The position numbers and the translations under genes were made by a program. From Sorangium cellulosum (GTDB lineage Bacteria > Myxococcota_A > Polyangia > Polyangiales > Polyangiaceae), in assembly GCA_020720045.1 (NCBI GenBank), contig DYPH01000001.1, forward strand, positions 21,749 through 85,748: a DNA stretch of 64,000 nucleotides, in the 5' to 3' direction. Numbering within the stretch: the first letter of the stretch is position 1; every line of letters starts with the position of its first letter. The notes under the pieces were generated by a model, which was not told the DNA's origin, searched no databases, and worked only from the letters and a program-made list of their open reading frames with translations. Shown one piece after another: positions 17,392 to 26,435 of this stretch.

Positions 17392-18810
17392 TTACCCCTT
17401 CCTGACCTCTGCCCCCAGCTTTCCCGGAACGCTCTCGGAGGTGCTCCGAAATGGGGGCAGCGTGACAAAAGAGCGACGATTTCGAGGAATTGTGAGGCGA
17501 AATCGTGCGCCTCGCGGTTCGGCGTCCTCCACGGAAATACGCGCGCCGTGCTTGCTGTGCTCGTCGACAATGCGACGAACAACGGCGAGTCCAAGCCCGG
17601 CGCCATGGGTGCGCGTTGTAAAGAAGGGATCGAAAAGTCGCGCGCGCCGCTCGGGCGGTACGCCGGCCCCCTCGTCGTCGACCAGGAGCTCCAAGGGGCG
17701 GTCAGGGTGGGATTCGTTGAGGACCCGCACATGGATCACCCCGCCTGACGGGGTCGCTTGGACGGCATTTCGAAGGAGATTCCAAATAATCTGGCGAAGT
17801 TGCGCGAGATCGAAGTAGCCGATCGCGGAAGCGGGCCCCTCAAAGCGGATATCGACCTCGGCGCCACGATTGGAGGCGGTCGCGAGTTTGGCAATGTCGG
17901 ACGCAATCGCAACAACATCGACGCTTTCTGGGGCGGCGGGGCGCGGACGTGCGAGGTCCATCATGTCGCTGACAAGGTCCTCGAGGCGGGCCACCTCCAC
18001 CGTCACGATGTCGCACAAGGCGCGATCTTCGGCGGTGAGTCCGGGAGCTTCGCGAAGGATTTCAACACTTCCCGATATCGCCCCCAACGGATTGCGGATT
18101 TCATGGGCAAGCCCAGCCGCGATCCGCCCCAGCACCGCAAGACGCTCGGCGGCTTCCGCCCGCTCCCGCGCTTCGACGAGTTCGCCGCCCGTCGCGCGAA
18201 CCCGGTGGGCGAGGTAGCCAGACAGCACGGCAACAACAACAATTCCAAGCCCGTTGAGCAGGAACGCCCAGCCAACGTCGTGGGGTGTTGTTGCCCATTC
18301 GATGTGCTGCTCGGTCGGCGCGTGGAGCAGACCTCGAACAGCGGCGAGACAGAGCCCACCATAGAGGACAAGCGCCGCGACCGCCGCGAGGACGGCACCG
18401 CGACGCCCCACGAGCACCGCTGCGATTACACACGTCAGGGCGTAGAGGGTGCTCGCGCCGCTGGTGGGGCCGCCAGAAACGTAAACAACAACCGTCCACG
18501 CACACTGATCAAGGAGAAGCTGTGCGACGGCGAGCGTGCGCGTGAAGCGCCCGATGCGAAGCGCCCCCGCGTAGGCGGCGCCCAGCACAAACCCGGCGCC
18601 GATTGTCGCAAGGAGCAATCCGCGGCTTGTCGGAAAACTCGATAGGGCACCGCGGAAATAGAAGAACGCGGTGCCCGTAAGGAGCACGAGCAAGAGGAGC
18701 AGCCGTGCTCCCGTCACCCAAACGAGGCGCTGGCTGAAGAGCGCGTCTTCCTTGGACGCAGAAACGCCAGCAACGGGCACCTCCCGAGCTGGCGTGACGT
18801 GGTTTTCCAT
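17392..18810 (-). CDS. pilS: PilS-like membrane sensor histidine kinase
   Basis: At 472 residues this has about six N-terminal transmembrane helices (residues 33-200), a HisKA domain with the phospho-acceptor His236 in LAHEIRNPLGAISGS, and a HATPase domain with the N box (NLLRNAVQA), G1 (DDEGAGVP) and G2 (HGAGLGLAVV). Six membrane helices, this kinase type and a position 20 bp after pilC match PilS, which with the sigma-54 regulator PilR controls pilin expression. No pilR or pilA is in the window, so another nearby activator or a distant PilR could be its partner. The gene symbol rests on context as much as sequence. Confidence 0.8.
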   Translation of the reverse strand: MENHVTPAREVPVAGVSASKEDALFSQRLVWVTGARLLLLLVLLTGTAFFYFRGALSSFPTSRGLLLATIGAGFVLGAAYAGALRIGRFTRTLAVAQLLLDQCAWTVVVYVSGGPTSGASTLYALTCVIAAVLVGRRGAVLAAVAALVLYGGLCLAAVRGLLHAPTEQHIEWATTPHDVGWAFLLNGLGIVVVAVLSGYLAHRVRATGGELVEARERAEAAERLAVLGRIAAGLAHEIRNPLGAISGSVEILREAPGLTAEDRALCDIVTVEVARLEDLVSDMMDLARPRPAAPESVDVVAIASDIAKLATASNRGAEVDIRFEGPASAIGYFDLAQLRQIIWNLLRNAVQATPSGGVIHVRVLNESHPDRPLELLVDDEGAGVPPERRARLFDPFFTTRTHGAGLGLAVVRRIVDEHSKHGARISVEDAEPRGARFRLTIPRNRRSFVTLPPFRSTSESVPGKLGAEVRKG

Positions 18811-18830
18811 GGGCCGCGGTCGTTACCGGC

Positions 18831-20039
18831 TCATTCGGCCTTGATCTTCCCGGCAATCGAGAAAATCGGAAGGTACATTGCGATAAGGACGACGCCTACC
18901 GTTCCGCCGATGCCGACCATCATCGCCGGCTCAATCAAACTGGTGAGTGCGCCGACGGCAACGTCGACTTCGTCGTCGTAGAAGTCAGCAATCTTGTTCA
19001 GCATCTGGTCGAGCGCGCCGGTTTGCTCGCCGACGCCGATCATCTGGACGACCATCGGAGGGAACACGGCCGTTTCCCCCAGCGGTTCGGCCATATTCTT
19101 CCCTTCCCCGATACGCATGCGGGTGAACAGAATCGCCTCTTCAATGAGGACATTCCCCGCCGTTTTTGCAACGATATCCATGGCATCCATGATCGGGACG
19201 CCGGAGCCGAGCATCGTTCCAAGGGTGCGAGTAAACCTCGCGACGGCGACCTTCCGAATCACGTCTCCGAAGATCGGGAGTTTGAGGAAGATCTTGTGAT
19301 ACATCCGCTTGCCCTTAGGCTGCTTGTACCACCACACATTCGCGCCGCCGATGCCGCCGACAAGGACGACAATCAGCAAGAAATAGTGGACGAAGAACTC
19401 GGAAACCATGATGACAAGCTGCGTAAGATATGGCAGCTCATCCTTCGCACCGAGGTCTTTAAAGACGGTTTGAAAGCTCGGGATAACCCAACCGAGAAGG
19501 ATCGAGAGAACGGCCGCGAAGACGACGACAACGACGCTCGGGTAGACGAGCGCGCCGCGCACCTGGCGGGCGAGCTTCATGTTCTTCTCGCGGTAGGCGG
19601 CGAGACGCTCGAGGATTTCGTCAATCTTTCCGCCTTCTTCACCGGCCTGGAGGAGGTTGGTGAAGAGCGGGTCGAACACCTTTGGGTGGCGACGGAGGGC
19701 GTCCGAGAAGGTTGAGCCCCCCTCGACGGTCGCTTTGATGTCCCGCAGAATCTTCGCGAAGTGGGGATTCTCGGTCTGCCCCTGAAGGATGTCGAGACAC
19801 TGGACGATCGGGAGACCGGCGTCGATCATCGTCGCCAGTAGGCGCGTGAACGTGACGATATCCTTCGAGTTAACGCCGGTACCGATCTGAAAATTGATGC
19901 CCGACTTCTTCTTGACCTTCGTCGGTGTGAGCTGTTGGGCACGGAGCTTCGAACGGACGGCGTCCTCGTTCTCCGCTTCCATGCTCCCTTTACGCACCTC
20001 ACCGGTACGCGCGGACGCTTCCCAGACGAACTCGGCCAT
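18831..20039 (-). CDS. pilC: Type IV pilus inner-membrane platform protein PilC
   Basis: The 402-residue protein has the two T2SF repeats of PilC/GspF proteins (around FTRLLATMIDAGLPI near residue 80 and FTRTLGTMLGSGVPI near 280) and three membrane segments, the last at the C-terminus. The N-terminal cytoplasmic domain has the usual KLRAQQLTPTKVKKK segment. PilC is the platform on which the PilB and PilT motors act. The upstream pilB and pilT genes are not here: the next gene upstream runs the other way. GAAGGGA lies about 10 nt before ATG 20039. Confidence 0.95.
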   Translation of the reverse strand: MAEFVWEASARTGEVRKGSMEAENEDAVRSKLRAQQLTPTKVKKKSGINFQIGTGVNSKDIVTFTRLLATMIDAGLPIVQCLDILQGQTENPHFAKILRDIKATVEGGSTFSDALRRHPKVFDPLFTNLLQAGEEGGKIDEILERLAAYREKNMKLARQVRGALVYPSVVVVVFAAVLSILLGWVIPSFQTVFKDLGAKDELPYLTQLVIMVSEFFVHYFLLIVVLVGGIGGANVWWYKQPKGKRMYHKIFLKLPIFGDVIRKVAVARFTRTLGTMLGSGVPIMDAMDIVAKTAGNVLIEEAILFTRMRIGEGKNMAEPLGETAVFPPMVVQMIGVGEQTGALDQMLNKIADFYDDEVDVAVGALTSLIEPAMMVGIGGTVGVVLIAMYLPIFSIAGKIKAE

Positions 20040-20153
20040 GCCCACTGATCCCTTCACACTGCGGCAATCGTCAAGGTGCAAATGCGCAAAAGACGGCTGC
20101 TTCTCGGAGTGCCCATCGACAAAGACGGGTGGCCAGAGGATACCGAGGTCGCG

Positions 20154-21290
20154 ATGAAAGAGGCAATGTTCTGCGCCCCTCCCCCCTTCGAAGATCGACC
20201 GGAGTCGCTGACAGCGGCCGCCGCATGGGCCGTTCAAGCAGGCGTCGCGCCGAACGTTGCAGTCGCGTTTTCGACGATAACCGGCGAGAGCGCCTTCGCA
20301 GGGGATGCAGATTCCTTCTTCGACCTCGCGTCAATTACTAAGTCTTTTTGTGCAGTTGCGTGCATTCATGCCGGGCTCCCGCTGGCTACGCCGGTCGCAG
20401 AAGTCCTCCCCGGGTTGAGCCAATCTCCGGTGGCGCGAACGCCCCTCCTCTGGTTGCTCTCGCACCGCGCAGGTCTCGTCGATCACGTGCCGCTTTTTCT
20501 ACCGTTCCTCGAAGACGAACGCGCTACGGCGCGGCCACGTACAGGTCTTCTGCCGCGCGCCGAGGCCCGCGTGACCGTCGCCGAACGACTCCGGTCGGAC
20601 CGCGGTGAGCCCGACCCGGTCTTCGGCTTCCCCCCGATCTACAGCGATCTCGGCTATTTCCTCGCCGGTGAAATGCTTGCATCTTACACAGGCACGCCGG
20701 ACGCCGGGGCCGCGATCCGTGCCGTGCTCCTCGAACCGCTCGACCTCGCGGACGCCCTCGGGACCGCCCGCGACTTGCGCCTCGACGAACGCCTTCCACG
20801 GGTAGTTCCTACGGAATTCGTGCCGTGGCGCGGCGGCGTCGTCCACGGCCGCGTTCATGACGAGAACGCGTTTGTCTTGGAAGGTTCGGGAGGTGCAGGC
20901 CACGCAGGGCTTTTTGGGACGGCGCGTGCCCTCGCAGCTTTCGGGCAACTCCTGGTGGAAGCTGCCGGCGATCGCGGCCCGCTCGCGCATCGAGATTTTC
21001 AAGAACTTCTTGCAGTTCGTCCCGGGGGAACCTTGCGCGCCGGCTTTGACGGCAAGAGTGTTGAGGGCTCGTCCGCCGGTCGCCAGGCTGGGCCGAACGC
21101 CTTTGGCCACCTCGGTTTCACAGGAACCTCGCTCTGGATCGACCCCGATCTCGGCGTCGCAACCGTATTTCTCACCAACCGGGTCTCGCCGACGCGAGCC
21201 TCCACCCACATTCGCCAGGCGCGGCCGATCGTGCACGATCTGCTGTTCACGCGCGGAATCTCCACCGACCGCGGTAGGCTCCACCCATGA
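20154..21290 (+). CDS. Serine hydrolase of the beta-lactamase / EstB family
   Basis: This 378-residue protein has the class C beta-lactamase-like triad: Ser60-x-x-Lys63 in LASITKS, Tyr163-Ser-Asp (YSDLGYF) and a late His-Leu-Gly motif at about 319 (HLGFTGT). Members of this clan are mostly esterases, peptidases or amidases rather than true beta-lactamases. It has no signal peptide, which argues against a resistance role. I start at ATG 20154 because GAGG precedes it; a GTG at 20076 would add 26 unconserved residues. Its stop overlaps the UbiB-type gene start by 4 nt. A TGCATCTTACA site lies at 20678. Confidence 0.87.
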   Translation: MKEAMFCAPPPFEDRPESLTAAAAWAVQAGVAPNVAVAFSTITGESAFAGDADSFFDLASITKSFCAVACIHAGLPLATPVAEVLPGLSQSPVARTPLLWLLSHRAGLVDHVPLFLPFLEDERATARPRTGLLPRAEARVTVAERLRSDRGEPDPVFGFPPIYSDLGYFLAGEMLASYTGTPDAGAAIRAVLLEPLDLADALGTARDLRLDERLPRVVPTEFVPWRGGVVHGRVHDENAFVLEGSGGAGHAGLFGTARALAAFGQLLVEAAGDRGPLAHRDFQELLAVRPGGTLRAGFDGKSVEGSSAGRQAGPNAFGHLGFTGTSLWIDPDLGVATVFLTNRVSPTRASTHIRQARPIVHDLLFTRGISTDRGRLHP

Positions 21291-23062
21291 CTGCGATTCG
21301 TGCGTTGCCACCGGCCAAGGAGCCACCGCAGAGGGAAGACTCGGCGCCGTCGGCAGCGCCCCAGCGGCCGGAGCCACCGCGAAAGCGCCCAAAACTTCGC
21401 ACAGAGCGGGGCCTCGGCTCAAATAGCTTTCGATTTGTGCGGGCGTACGCAACGACGTTCCGCGTTCTGGGTAGCTATTTGTTGCTCTCCACGCTCGGGC
21501 GGCTCTTCGGGCGCAAGTGGTATTTGAAGCGCCTACCCGACGTCCATCGGCGGAATGCGCTCCGCGTGGAAAAGACGATCCTGGTGCTCCAGGGCCTTTT
21601 TATCAAAGTTGGCCAACTACTTAGTATTATGGCCAATTTCCTCCCGGACGAGTTCCGGGAGCCCCTAGAAGGTCTCCAAGATCAGGTGCCGCCTCGACCC
21701 TTTTCGGAGATTAAGAACCGAATTGAGTACGAGTTTGGAAAAGGCCCCCACGAGCTTTTTTCCCGCTTTGAAGAGCGACCGCTCGCGAGCGCTTCCCTCG
21801 GGCAGGTACACGAAGCGACGCTGCCGGACGGGCGACGCGTCGCCGTAAAGGTGCAGCATGCAGATATCGATCGCATCGTCCGCCTCGATCTGACGACCAT
21901 CCGACGTATCCTGCGAATTGTGCAGTGGTTTGTGCCGGTACAGGGGCTTGACTCCTACTACCACCAGGTCAAAGAGCTTCTGCGTCAAGAACTCGACTTC
22001 GAGATGGAGGCCGACAACGTCGAGCGGATTTCGAAGAATTTCCTCGACGATCCTCGCGTCAAGTTTCCGGTACCCGTCCGGGAATACTCCACAAAGAAAG
22101 TCCTCACATCGACGTTTGTGACCGGCGTCAAAATTGGCGATAGTGATGGCCTCGCGAAGCTAAACATCGACAAGAAAGAGCTCGCATCCCGCCTCGTCCG
22201 GGTCTTCTGCCAGATGATCTTCAAGGACGGGATTTATCACGCAGATCCGCACCCGGGAAATATCCTCGTCGACAGCGACGGGAACATCATTCTCCTCGAT
22301 TTTGGAGCAACTGCTGAGCTTTCCAGCTCGATGCGTGAGGGAATCCCCGAGTTTCTTGAGGGGGTATTCCGCCGCGATACCGGCCGCCTCATCAAAGCGC
22401 TCCGAAAGATGGGGTTCCTCTCGCGCACAAGCGGCGAAGAGACCAGCGAGCGCGTCGTGGAATTCTTCCACCGTCGCTTCCAAGAAGAGATCAAGATCGA
22501 GTCCTTCAACCTGAAGGACGTGAAAATCGACCCGCAAAAGAGCATCGAAGGATTGCTCGATTTGCGAAAGATGAACGTCGGACTCAAAGAGCTTTCCGAG
22601 GTCTTTCACATCCCGAAGGACTGGGTGCTCCTTGAGCGGACGATCGTCCTCGTCTACGGGACCTGCTCCCTCCTCGATCCCGAGCTCGAACCGATGGGGA
22701 TCGTCCAGCCGTACCTCTACGATTTTGTTCTTGGAAATCGAGACTTTACGCAGATCGCCGTCGAGACCGTTCGCGACATGGCGATGGAGGCGGTCACCCT
22801 CCCGGAAGACATTCGCAAGTACCTCCGGAAGGCAAACCGGGGCCAGCTGGAGATTCGCGTTCGGGGCCTCGATGACGGCGTCCGCCAACTTGCGCGCTCG
22901 ACGCGACAAATCATCCTCGCCGCCGGCGCCCTCGGCCTCGGTTCCTTCGCCCTTCGCCTCCGCGAGCACGCCGATCCGCTTGCGCGCCCGCTCGGCTACG
23001 GCGCCGGCACGCTTGGCGGGCTGCTCGTCCTCTCGCTCCTCTTTCAGCGAAGCGCCCGCTGA
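21287..23062 (+). CDS. ABC1/UbiB (AarF) family atypical kinase
   Basis: At 591 residues it shows the hallmarks of the UbiB/ADCK family: the KxGQ motif (FIKVGQ, 105-110), the Ala-rich nucleotide loop ASASLGQVHEA (167-177), the ion-pair Lys188, the catalytic loop HADPHPGN (318-325) and the DFG at 338-340. Two hydrophobic segments close the C-terminus, as in membrane-anchored members. The first 40 residues are Pro/Arg-rich. These proteins support quinone synthesis or lipid homeostasis through ATPase activity. ATG 21287 overlaps the stop of the serine hydrolase gene (ATGA), so the two may act together. Confidence 0.94.
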   Translation: MTAIRALPPAKEPPQREDSAPSAAPQRPEPPRKRPKLRTERGLGSNSFRFVRAYATTFRVLGSYLLLSTLGRLFGRKWYLKRLPDVHRRNALRVEKTILVLQGLFIKVGQLLSIMANFLPDEFREPLEGLQDQVPPRPFSEIKNRIEYEFGKGPHELFSRFEERPLASASLGQVHEATLPDGRRVAVKVQHADIDRIVRLDLTTIRRILRIVQWFVPVQGLDSYYHQVKELLRQELDFEMEADNVERISKNFLDDPRVKFPVPVREYSTKKVLTSTFVTGVKIGDSDGLAKLNIDKKELASRLVRVFCQMIFKDGIYHADPHPGNILVDSDGNIILLDFGATAELSSSMREGIPEFLEGVFRRDTGRLIKALRKMGFLSRTSGEETSERVVEFFHRRFQEEIKIESFNLKDVKIDPQKSIEGLLDLRKMNVGLKELSEVFHIPKDWVLLERTIVLVYGTCSLLDPELEPMGIVQPYLYDFVLGNRDFTQIAVETVRDMAMEAVTLPEDIRKYLRKANRGQLEIRVRGLDDGVRQLARSTRQIILAAGALGLGSFALRLREHADPLARPLGYGAGTLGGLLVLSLLFQRSAR

Positions 23063-23123
23063 AAAAAAACGACGAAACCGGCCCGCGACAAACGTCGACG
23101 TCGCCGGTAGTTTGCTCGCCCCT

Positions 23124-24608
23124 ATGGCGAAATACCTCCTTGCGATCGATCAAGGGACGACCGGCTCCACGGCGCTCCTCGTGACCCCTTCCGGCGAGAC
23201 GATCGCCCGAGCAACAACCGAGTTTCCGCAGCATTTTCCGCAATCTGGTTGGGTCGAGCACGACACGGACCAGATCCGCTCGTCCATCGAAAGCTCGGTG
23301 AGGCAGGCGCTCGTCGAGGCCGGGGCACGCGGCGAAGAGATCCTCGCGATCGGCATCACGAACCAGCGGGAGACGACCGTCGTTTGGGACCGGAAGAGCG
23401 GCCGCCCGATTCATCGCGCGATCGTCTGGCAATGCCGCCGCACTGCAGACGCTTGCCGCGCCCTCGCCGAAGCCGGCCACGCCGATCTCTTTCGCAAACG
23501 GACCGGGCTCGTCCTCGATGCCTACTTTTCGGGCACAAAAATCGCCTGGATCCTCGATCACGTGCAGGATGCACGCAAACGTGCCGAGGCCGGCGAACTG
23601 GCCTTTGGGACGATCGACAGCTGGCTCGTCCACGAATTGACCGGCGGTGCCGTCCACGTGACCGACGTGACGAACGCTTCGCGTACGCTCCTGTTCGACA
23701 TTCGCCGGCTCGCGTGGGACGCAGAGCTTGCGGCCCTCCTGAACGTACCGATGAACATGCTCCCGAAGGCGGTCGGGAGCGCCGAAATTGTCGGCGTTAC
23801 CAACGGTTTGAGCTTCCTGCCCGATGGAATACCGATCGCAGGAATCGCTGGCGATCAACAGGCGGCGCTCTTCGGGCAGGCCTGCTTTGAGGCAGGGGAT
23901 GCCAAGTGCACCTACGGCACGGGCGCCTTCGTGCTCGTGAATACGGGTGGCGACGCACCGGTGAGCGAAAACGGCCTCGTGACGACGATCGCCTGGAAAA
24001 TCGGCGACAAGACGACCTGGGCCCTCGAGGGGAGTGCCTTTATCGCCGGGGCCGCCGTCCAGTGGCTCCGTGATGGGATCGGGATGATCGGGTCTGCCGC
24101 CGAAGTGGAGGCGCTCGCGGCGACCGTCGACGATGCCGCCGGCGTCGCGTTTGTACCGGCGCTCGCTGGCCTCGGCGCGCCCCATTGGGATCCGAACGCG
24201 CGCGGGGCCCTCGTCGGCCTCACGCGCGGGACGACGCGGGCGCACATTGCGCGAGCCGTCCTCGAAGGAATCGCGTTTTCCGTAGACGATTTGCTGGGTG
24301 CGATGGCGAAAGATGCAAAGCGCACTCTTTCGTCGTTGAAGGTCGACGGCGGTGCGGCGCGCAACGATTTGCTGATGCAGTTCCAAGCAAACCTCTCCGA
24401 CGTTGTCGTCGAACGGCCGACCGAGTTGGAGTCGACGGCGCGCGGCGCAGCGATGCTTGCCGCGATTGGCGCAAAGCTCGTCGATGGCGACGGTGCGGCC
24501 GCCCTTTGGAAGCGCGATCGGAGTTTCCGGCCGGAATTTGCCGCAGAGACGCGGGCCTCCAAGCGAGAACGCTGGGCGCGCGCGGTCGCTGCAGCGCGAC
24601 TTGGCTGA
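23124..24608 (+). CDS. glpK: Glycerol kinase
   Basis: This 494-residue FGGY kinase phosphorylates glycerol to sn-glycerol-3-phosphate. It has the N-terminal phosphate loop DQGTTGST (8-15), the GlpK-specific ITNQRETTVVW, the FGTIDSWL segment, GDQQAALFGQ with the GTGAF loop, and the C-terminal KVDGGAARNDLLMQFQ motif. No glpF or glpD is adjacent. No Shine-Dalgarno sequence is seen; TAGTTT lies 10 nt before ATG 23124. It carries one exact TGCA-N3-TGCA site (23563) and one variant (24314). Confidence 0.97.
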   Translation: MAKYLLAIDQGTTGSTALLVTPSGETIARATTEFPQHFPQSGWVEHDTDQIRSSIESSVRQALVEAGARGEEILAIGITNQRETTVVWDRKSGRPIHRAIVWQCRRTADACRALAEAGHADLFRKRTGLVLDAYFSGTKIAWILDHVQDARKRAEAGELAFGTIDSWLVHELTGGAVHVTDVTNASRTLLFDIRRLAWDAELAALLNVPMNMLPKAVGSAEIVGVTNGLSFLPDGIPIAGIAGDQQAALFGQACFEAGDAKCTYGTGAFVLVNTGGDAPVSENGLVTTIAWKIGDKTTWALEGSAFIAGAAVQWLRDGIGMIGSAAEVEALAATVDDAAGVAFVPALAGLGAPHWDPNARGALVGLTRGTTRAHIARAVLEGIAFSVDDLLGAMAKDAKRTLSSLKVDGGAARNDLLMQFQANLSDVVVERPTELESTARGAAMLAAIGAKLVDGDGAAALWKRDRSFRPEFAAETRASKRERWARAVAAARLG

Positions 24609-24801
24609 GCGGCGCAAGTAACGCGAAGCAGCACGGAAAATTCCCCGGATCTTGCGTGCTTGCTTCGCGATCTTCCCCCCTAAATTTTCGCGACGGCGTT
24701 ACACTCAGGGGACGTCAGCGGTGACTCTCTCGCGCGGCCCGCGTCGAGACGAGCGCGCCGACGTCGAGCCGTTTCGCCCTTCGCTTCCCCGCAGGTCCAC
24801 C

Positions 24802-25614
24802 ATGTCCGATCTCCCTCCGCAAGCGCCCGTCCGCGAAGTCCCCGTCGACTGGGAGGCGCTCGAAGATGCGTTCGAGAATAACGCGCCGGAAGTGCACAGT
24901 TATCTGCATTTGACGACCGGGGAAGTCTTGCGAGTGGTGGACGGCGTCGCCGACCCCCAGATGCACGTGCGAATCGCCTCCGACGGCCAATATCTGCGCA
25001 TTGACCCGGTAAGTTCTCGCGAACAGTACCGCTGGATGGAACGATTCATCCCAATGGTCGAAGAGGGGGAGCTTCGGACGAAGCTTGGCGTCGCCATCGA
25101 CGGAAAAGGGGCGTTTCGACGTTTCAAAGATGTGCTGATGACCTACGGCGCCGATCGCGAGCGCTGGTTTACGTTCCGCAGCGAGCGCCTGCGGACGTTT
25201 ATGGAAGCCTGGCTTTCGGCCCACGGCATCAAAGCGGCGCCCCGCCCCCAGTGGGTCGATGCGCCGGCCTCGGCGGTTTCCGTGGAAGAACAGCCGAGTT
25301 CGGTGAACTTGGAAGCGGCCACCTCGGAGCCGGAAGCACCGAAGTCTCAAAGCGCGCGGCGCCCGCGAAGTGCAGAGGCGAGCCGGCATCATTTGCGCGA
25401 AGTGGCCGAAGGACTTGGGCCGCGCGAACTCGACACACTTGTCGCTTTCGCCGAATTTCTCAAAGCCCGTAGGGCGGCGCGCGGTTTCGCCCATCATTAC
25501 GAACACCAGCTCCAGGAACGGGAATCTCGCCGTCATTTGGAGACCTCCCCAATCCTCGATCTCGAGGCCGATCGGGAGAGCACCCCCTCCCTCCGCGACG
25601 GTGGCGAGAAGTAG
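24802..25614 (+). CDS. UPF0158 family protein
   Basis: The first 150 or so of 270 residues match the UPF0158 family as I know it: VDWEALEDAFENN, the TGEV turn, YLRIDPV, the helix YRWMERFI, and the end of the domain around FKDVLM and WFTFRSERLR. The family's function is unknown. The rest is a Glu/Ser/Pro-rich linker followed by a charged helical tail. The start is ATG 24802. A possible -10 (TACACT, about 24701) lies 100 bp upstream in the 190-bp gap after glpK, which otherwise shows nothing I can identify. Confidence 0.8.
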   Translation: MSDLPPQAPVREVPVDWEALEDAFENNAPEVHSYLHLTTGEVLRVVDGVADPQMHVRIASDGQYLRIDPVSSREQYRWMERFIPMVEEGELRTKLGVAIDGKGAFRRFKDVLMTYGADRERWFTFRSERLRTFMEAWLSAHGIKAAPRPQWVDAPASAVSVEEQPSSVNLEAATSEPEAPKSQSARRPRSAEASRHHLREVAEGLGPRELDTLVAFAEFLKARRAARGFAHHYEHQLQERESRRHLETSPILDLEADRESTPSLRDGGEK

Positions 25615-25615
25615 C

Positions 25616-26434
25616 GTGTCGGAGCGGGCCCGCCGCCGTCCGCTTCGCGGGTGCGTCGCGCAGGCTTTCGGCGCGCTTGTCATTCTTTGCAGCGCACCGG
25701 CATCGGCCGATGGTCCGTCGCCGACCACCGGCGAGATTCCCGTCGACCAAGTGGCCGTTCGCTATTCGGCCCCCGAACTCGGCGGTTCTGCCCATCCGCG
25801 CTTCATTACCCTGCGCGAAGTGACGTTTTTTGCACGAATTGAAGCACTCGGTACCGACGGTGCTGTCGCAACCGACTTCGTAGCCCGCTATGGAAAGTCG
25901 GCCTACGAGCGCCTCATTGCGGAAGATTTGCTCGCCAGCGTGGAGGCACAAGCGCTGACATCACCCGTCCCGCGCACCGCGCTTCGGCCCACCGATGGGG
26001 GCGTCCGTGAGGCGACACGAACCGCCGCACAGATCGCGCGCATGGTCACCAGCGCGCGCTCCGAACTTGTTCGACGCATCGGCGACGAAAAGCAGCTGCA
26101 GGCGGCTCTCGCGGCCGACGGCATCAGCGCCGACGAATTCGACGGGCGCATGCGTCGCCGCGCATTGGCACTCTTCTATTTGGACCGAAATGTGACCCCG
26201 ATGCGCGAACCCCAGGAAGACGAGCTTCTTCGGGCGTTTCGCGGCGGTTCGCACCCGTTTCGAAACGAGAAATGGGAAACGGCGCGCACCAAGTTCGTTC
26301 CCTATTTTGTCGACGATCGCTTCCACCAGGCTGCCATCGAATACTTGCAAGCTGCACGTACCCGCGTGAAGATCGCCACGCCATCGCCGGAGCTTCTTCT
26401 GTCGGCCAGCGAGCGCTCGCGCCTCGGAAAGTGA
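25616..26434 (+). CDS. Secreted SurA N-domain-like protein
   Basis: From GTG 25616 the 272-residue product has an Arg-rich N-terminus and a hydrophobic stretch ending in CSAPASA, a probable signal peptide. The mature part (TFFARIEALG, then helices with paired charges, and FFRGG-like turns) resembles the helical chaperone domain of SurA/PpiD proteins without a parvulin domain. This is a fold-level guess. The GTG is 2 bp after the UPF0158 stop, and the next gene starts 2 bp after this one ends, so the three form a tight operon. Near the start, the DNA CCGCTTCGCGGGTGCGTC echoes the dispersed 45-bp repeat. Confidence 0.7.
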   Translation: MSERARRRPLRGCVAQAFGALVILCSAPASADGPSPTTGEIPVDQVAVRYSAPELGGSAHPRFITLREVTFFARIEALGTDGAVATDFVARYGKSAYERLIAEDLLASVEAQALTSPVPRTALRPTDGGVREATRTAAQIARMVTSARSELVRRIGDEKQLQAALAADGISADEFDGRMRRRALALFYLDRNVTPMREPQEDELLRAFRGGSHPFRNEKWETARTKFVPYFVDDRFHQAAIEYLQAARTRVKIATPSPELLLSASERSRLGK

Positions 26435-26435
26435 C

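Noticed and set aside
20154-21290. Antibiotic-resistance beta-lactamase
   Set aside because: The motifs fit the wider serine hydrolase clan, there is no signal peptide, and the gene is coupled to a UbiB-type kinase gene.
22911-24617. Long minus-strand open frame opposite glpK
   Set aside because: Glycerol kinase motifs on the plus strand are unambiguous, and the antisense product has no domain.
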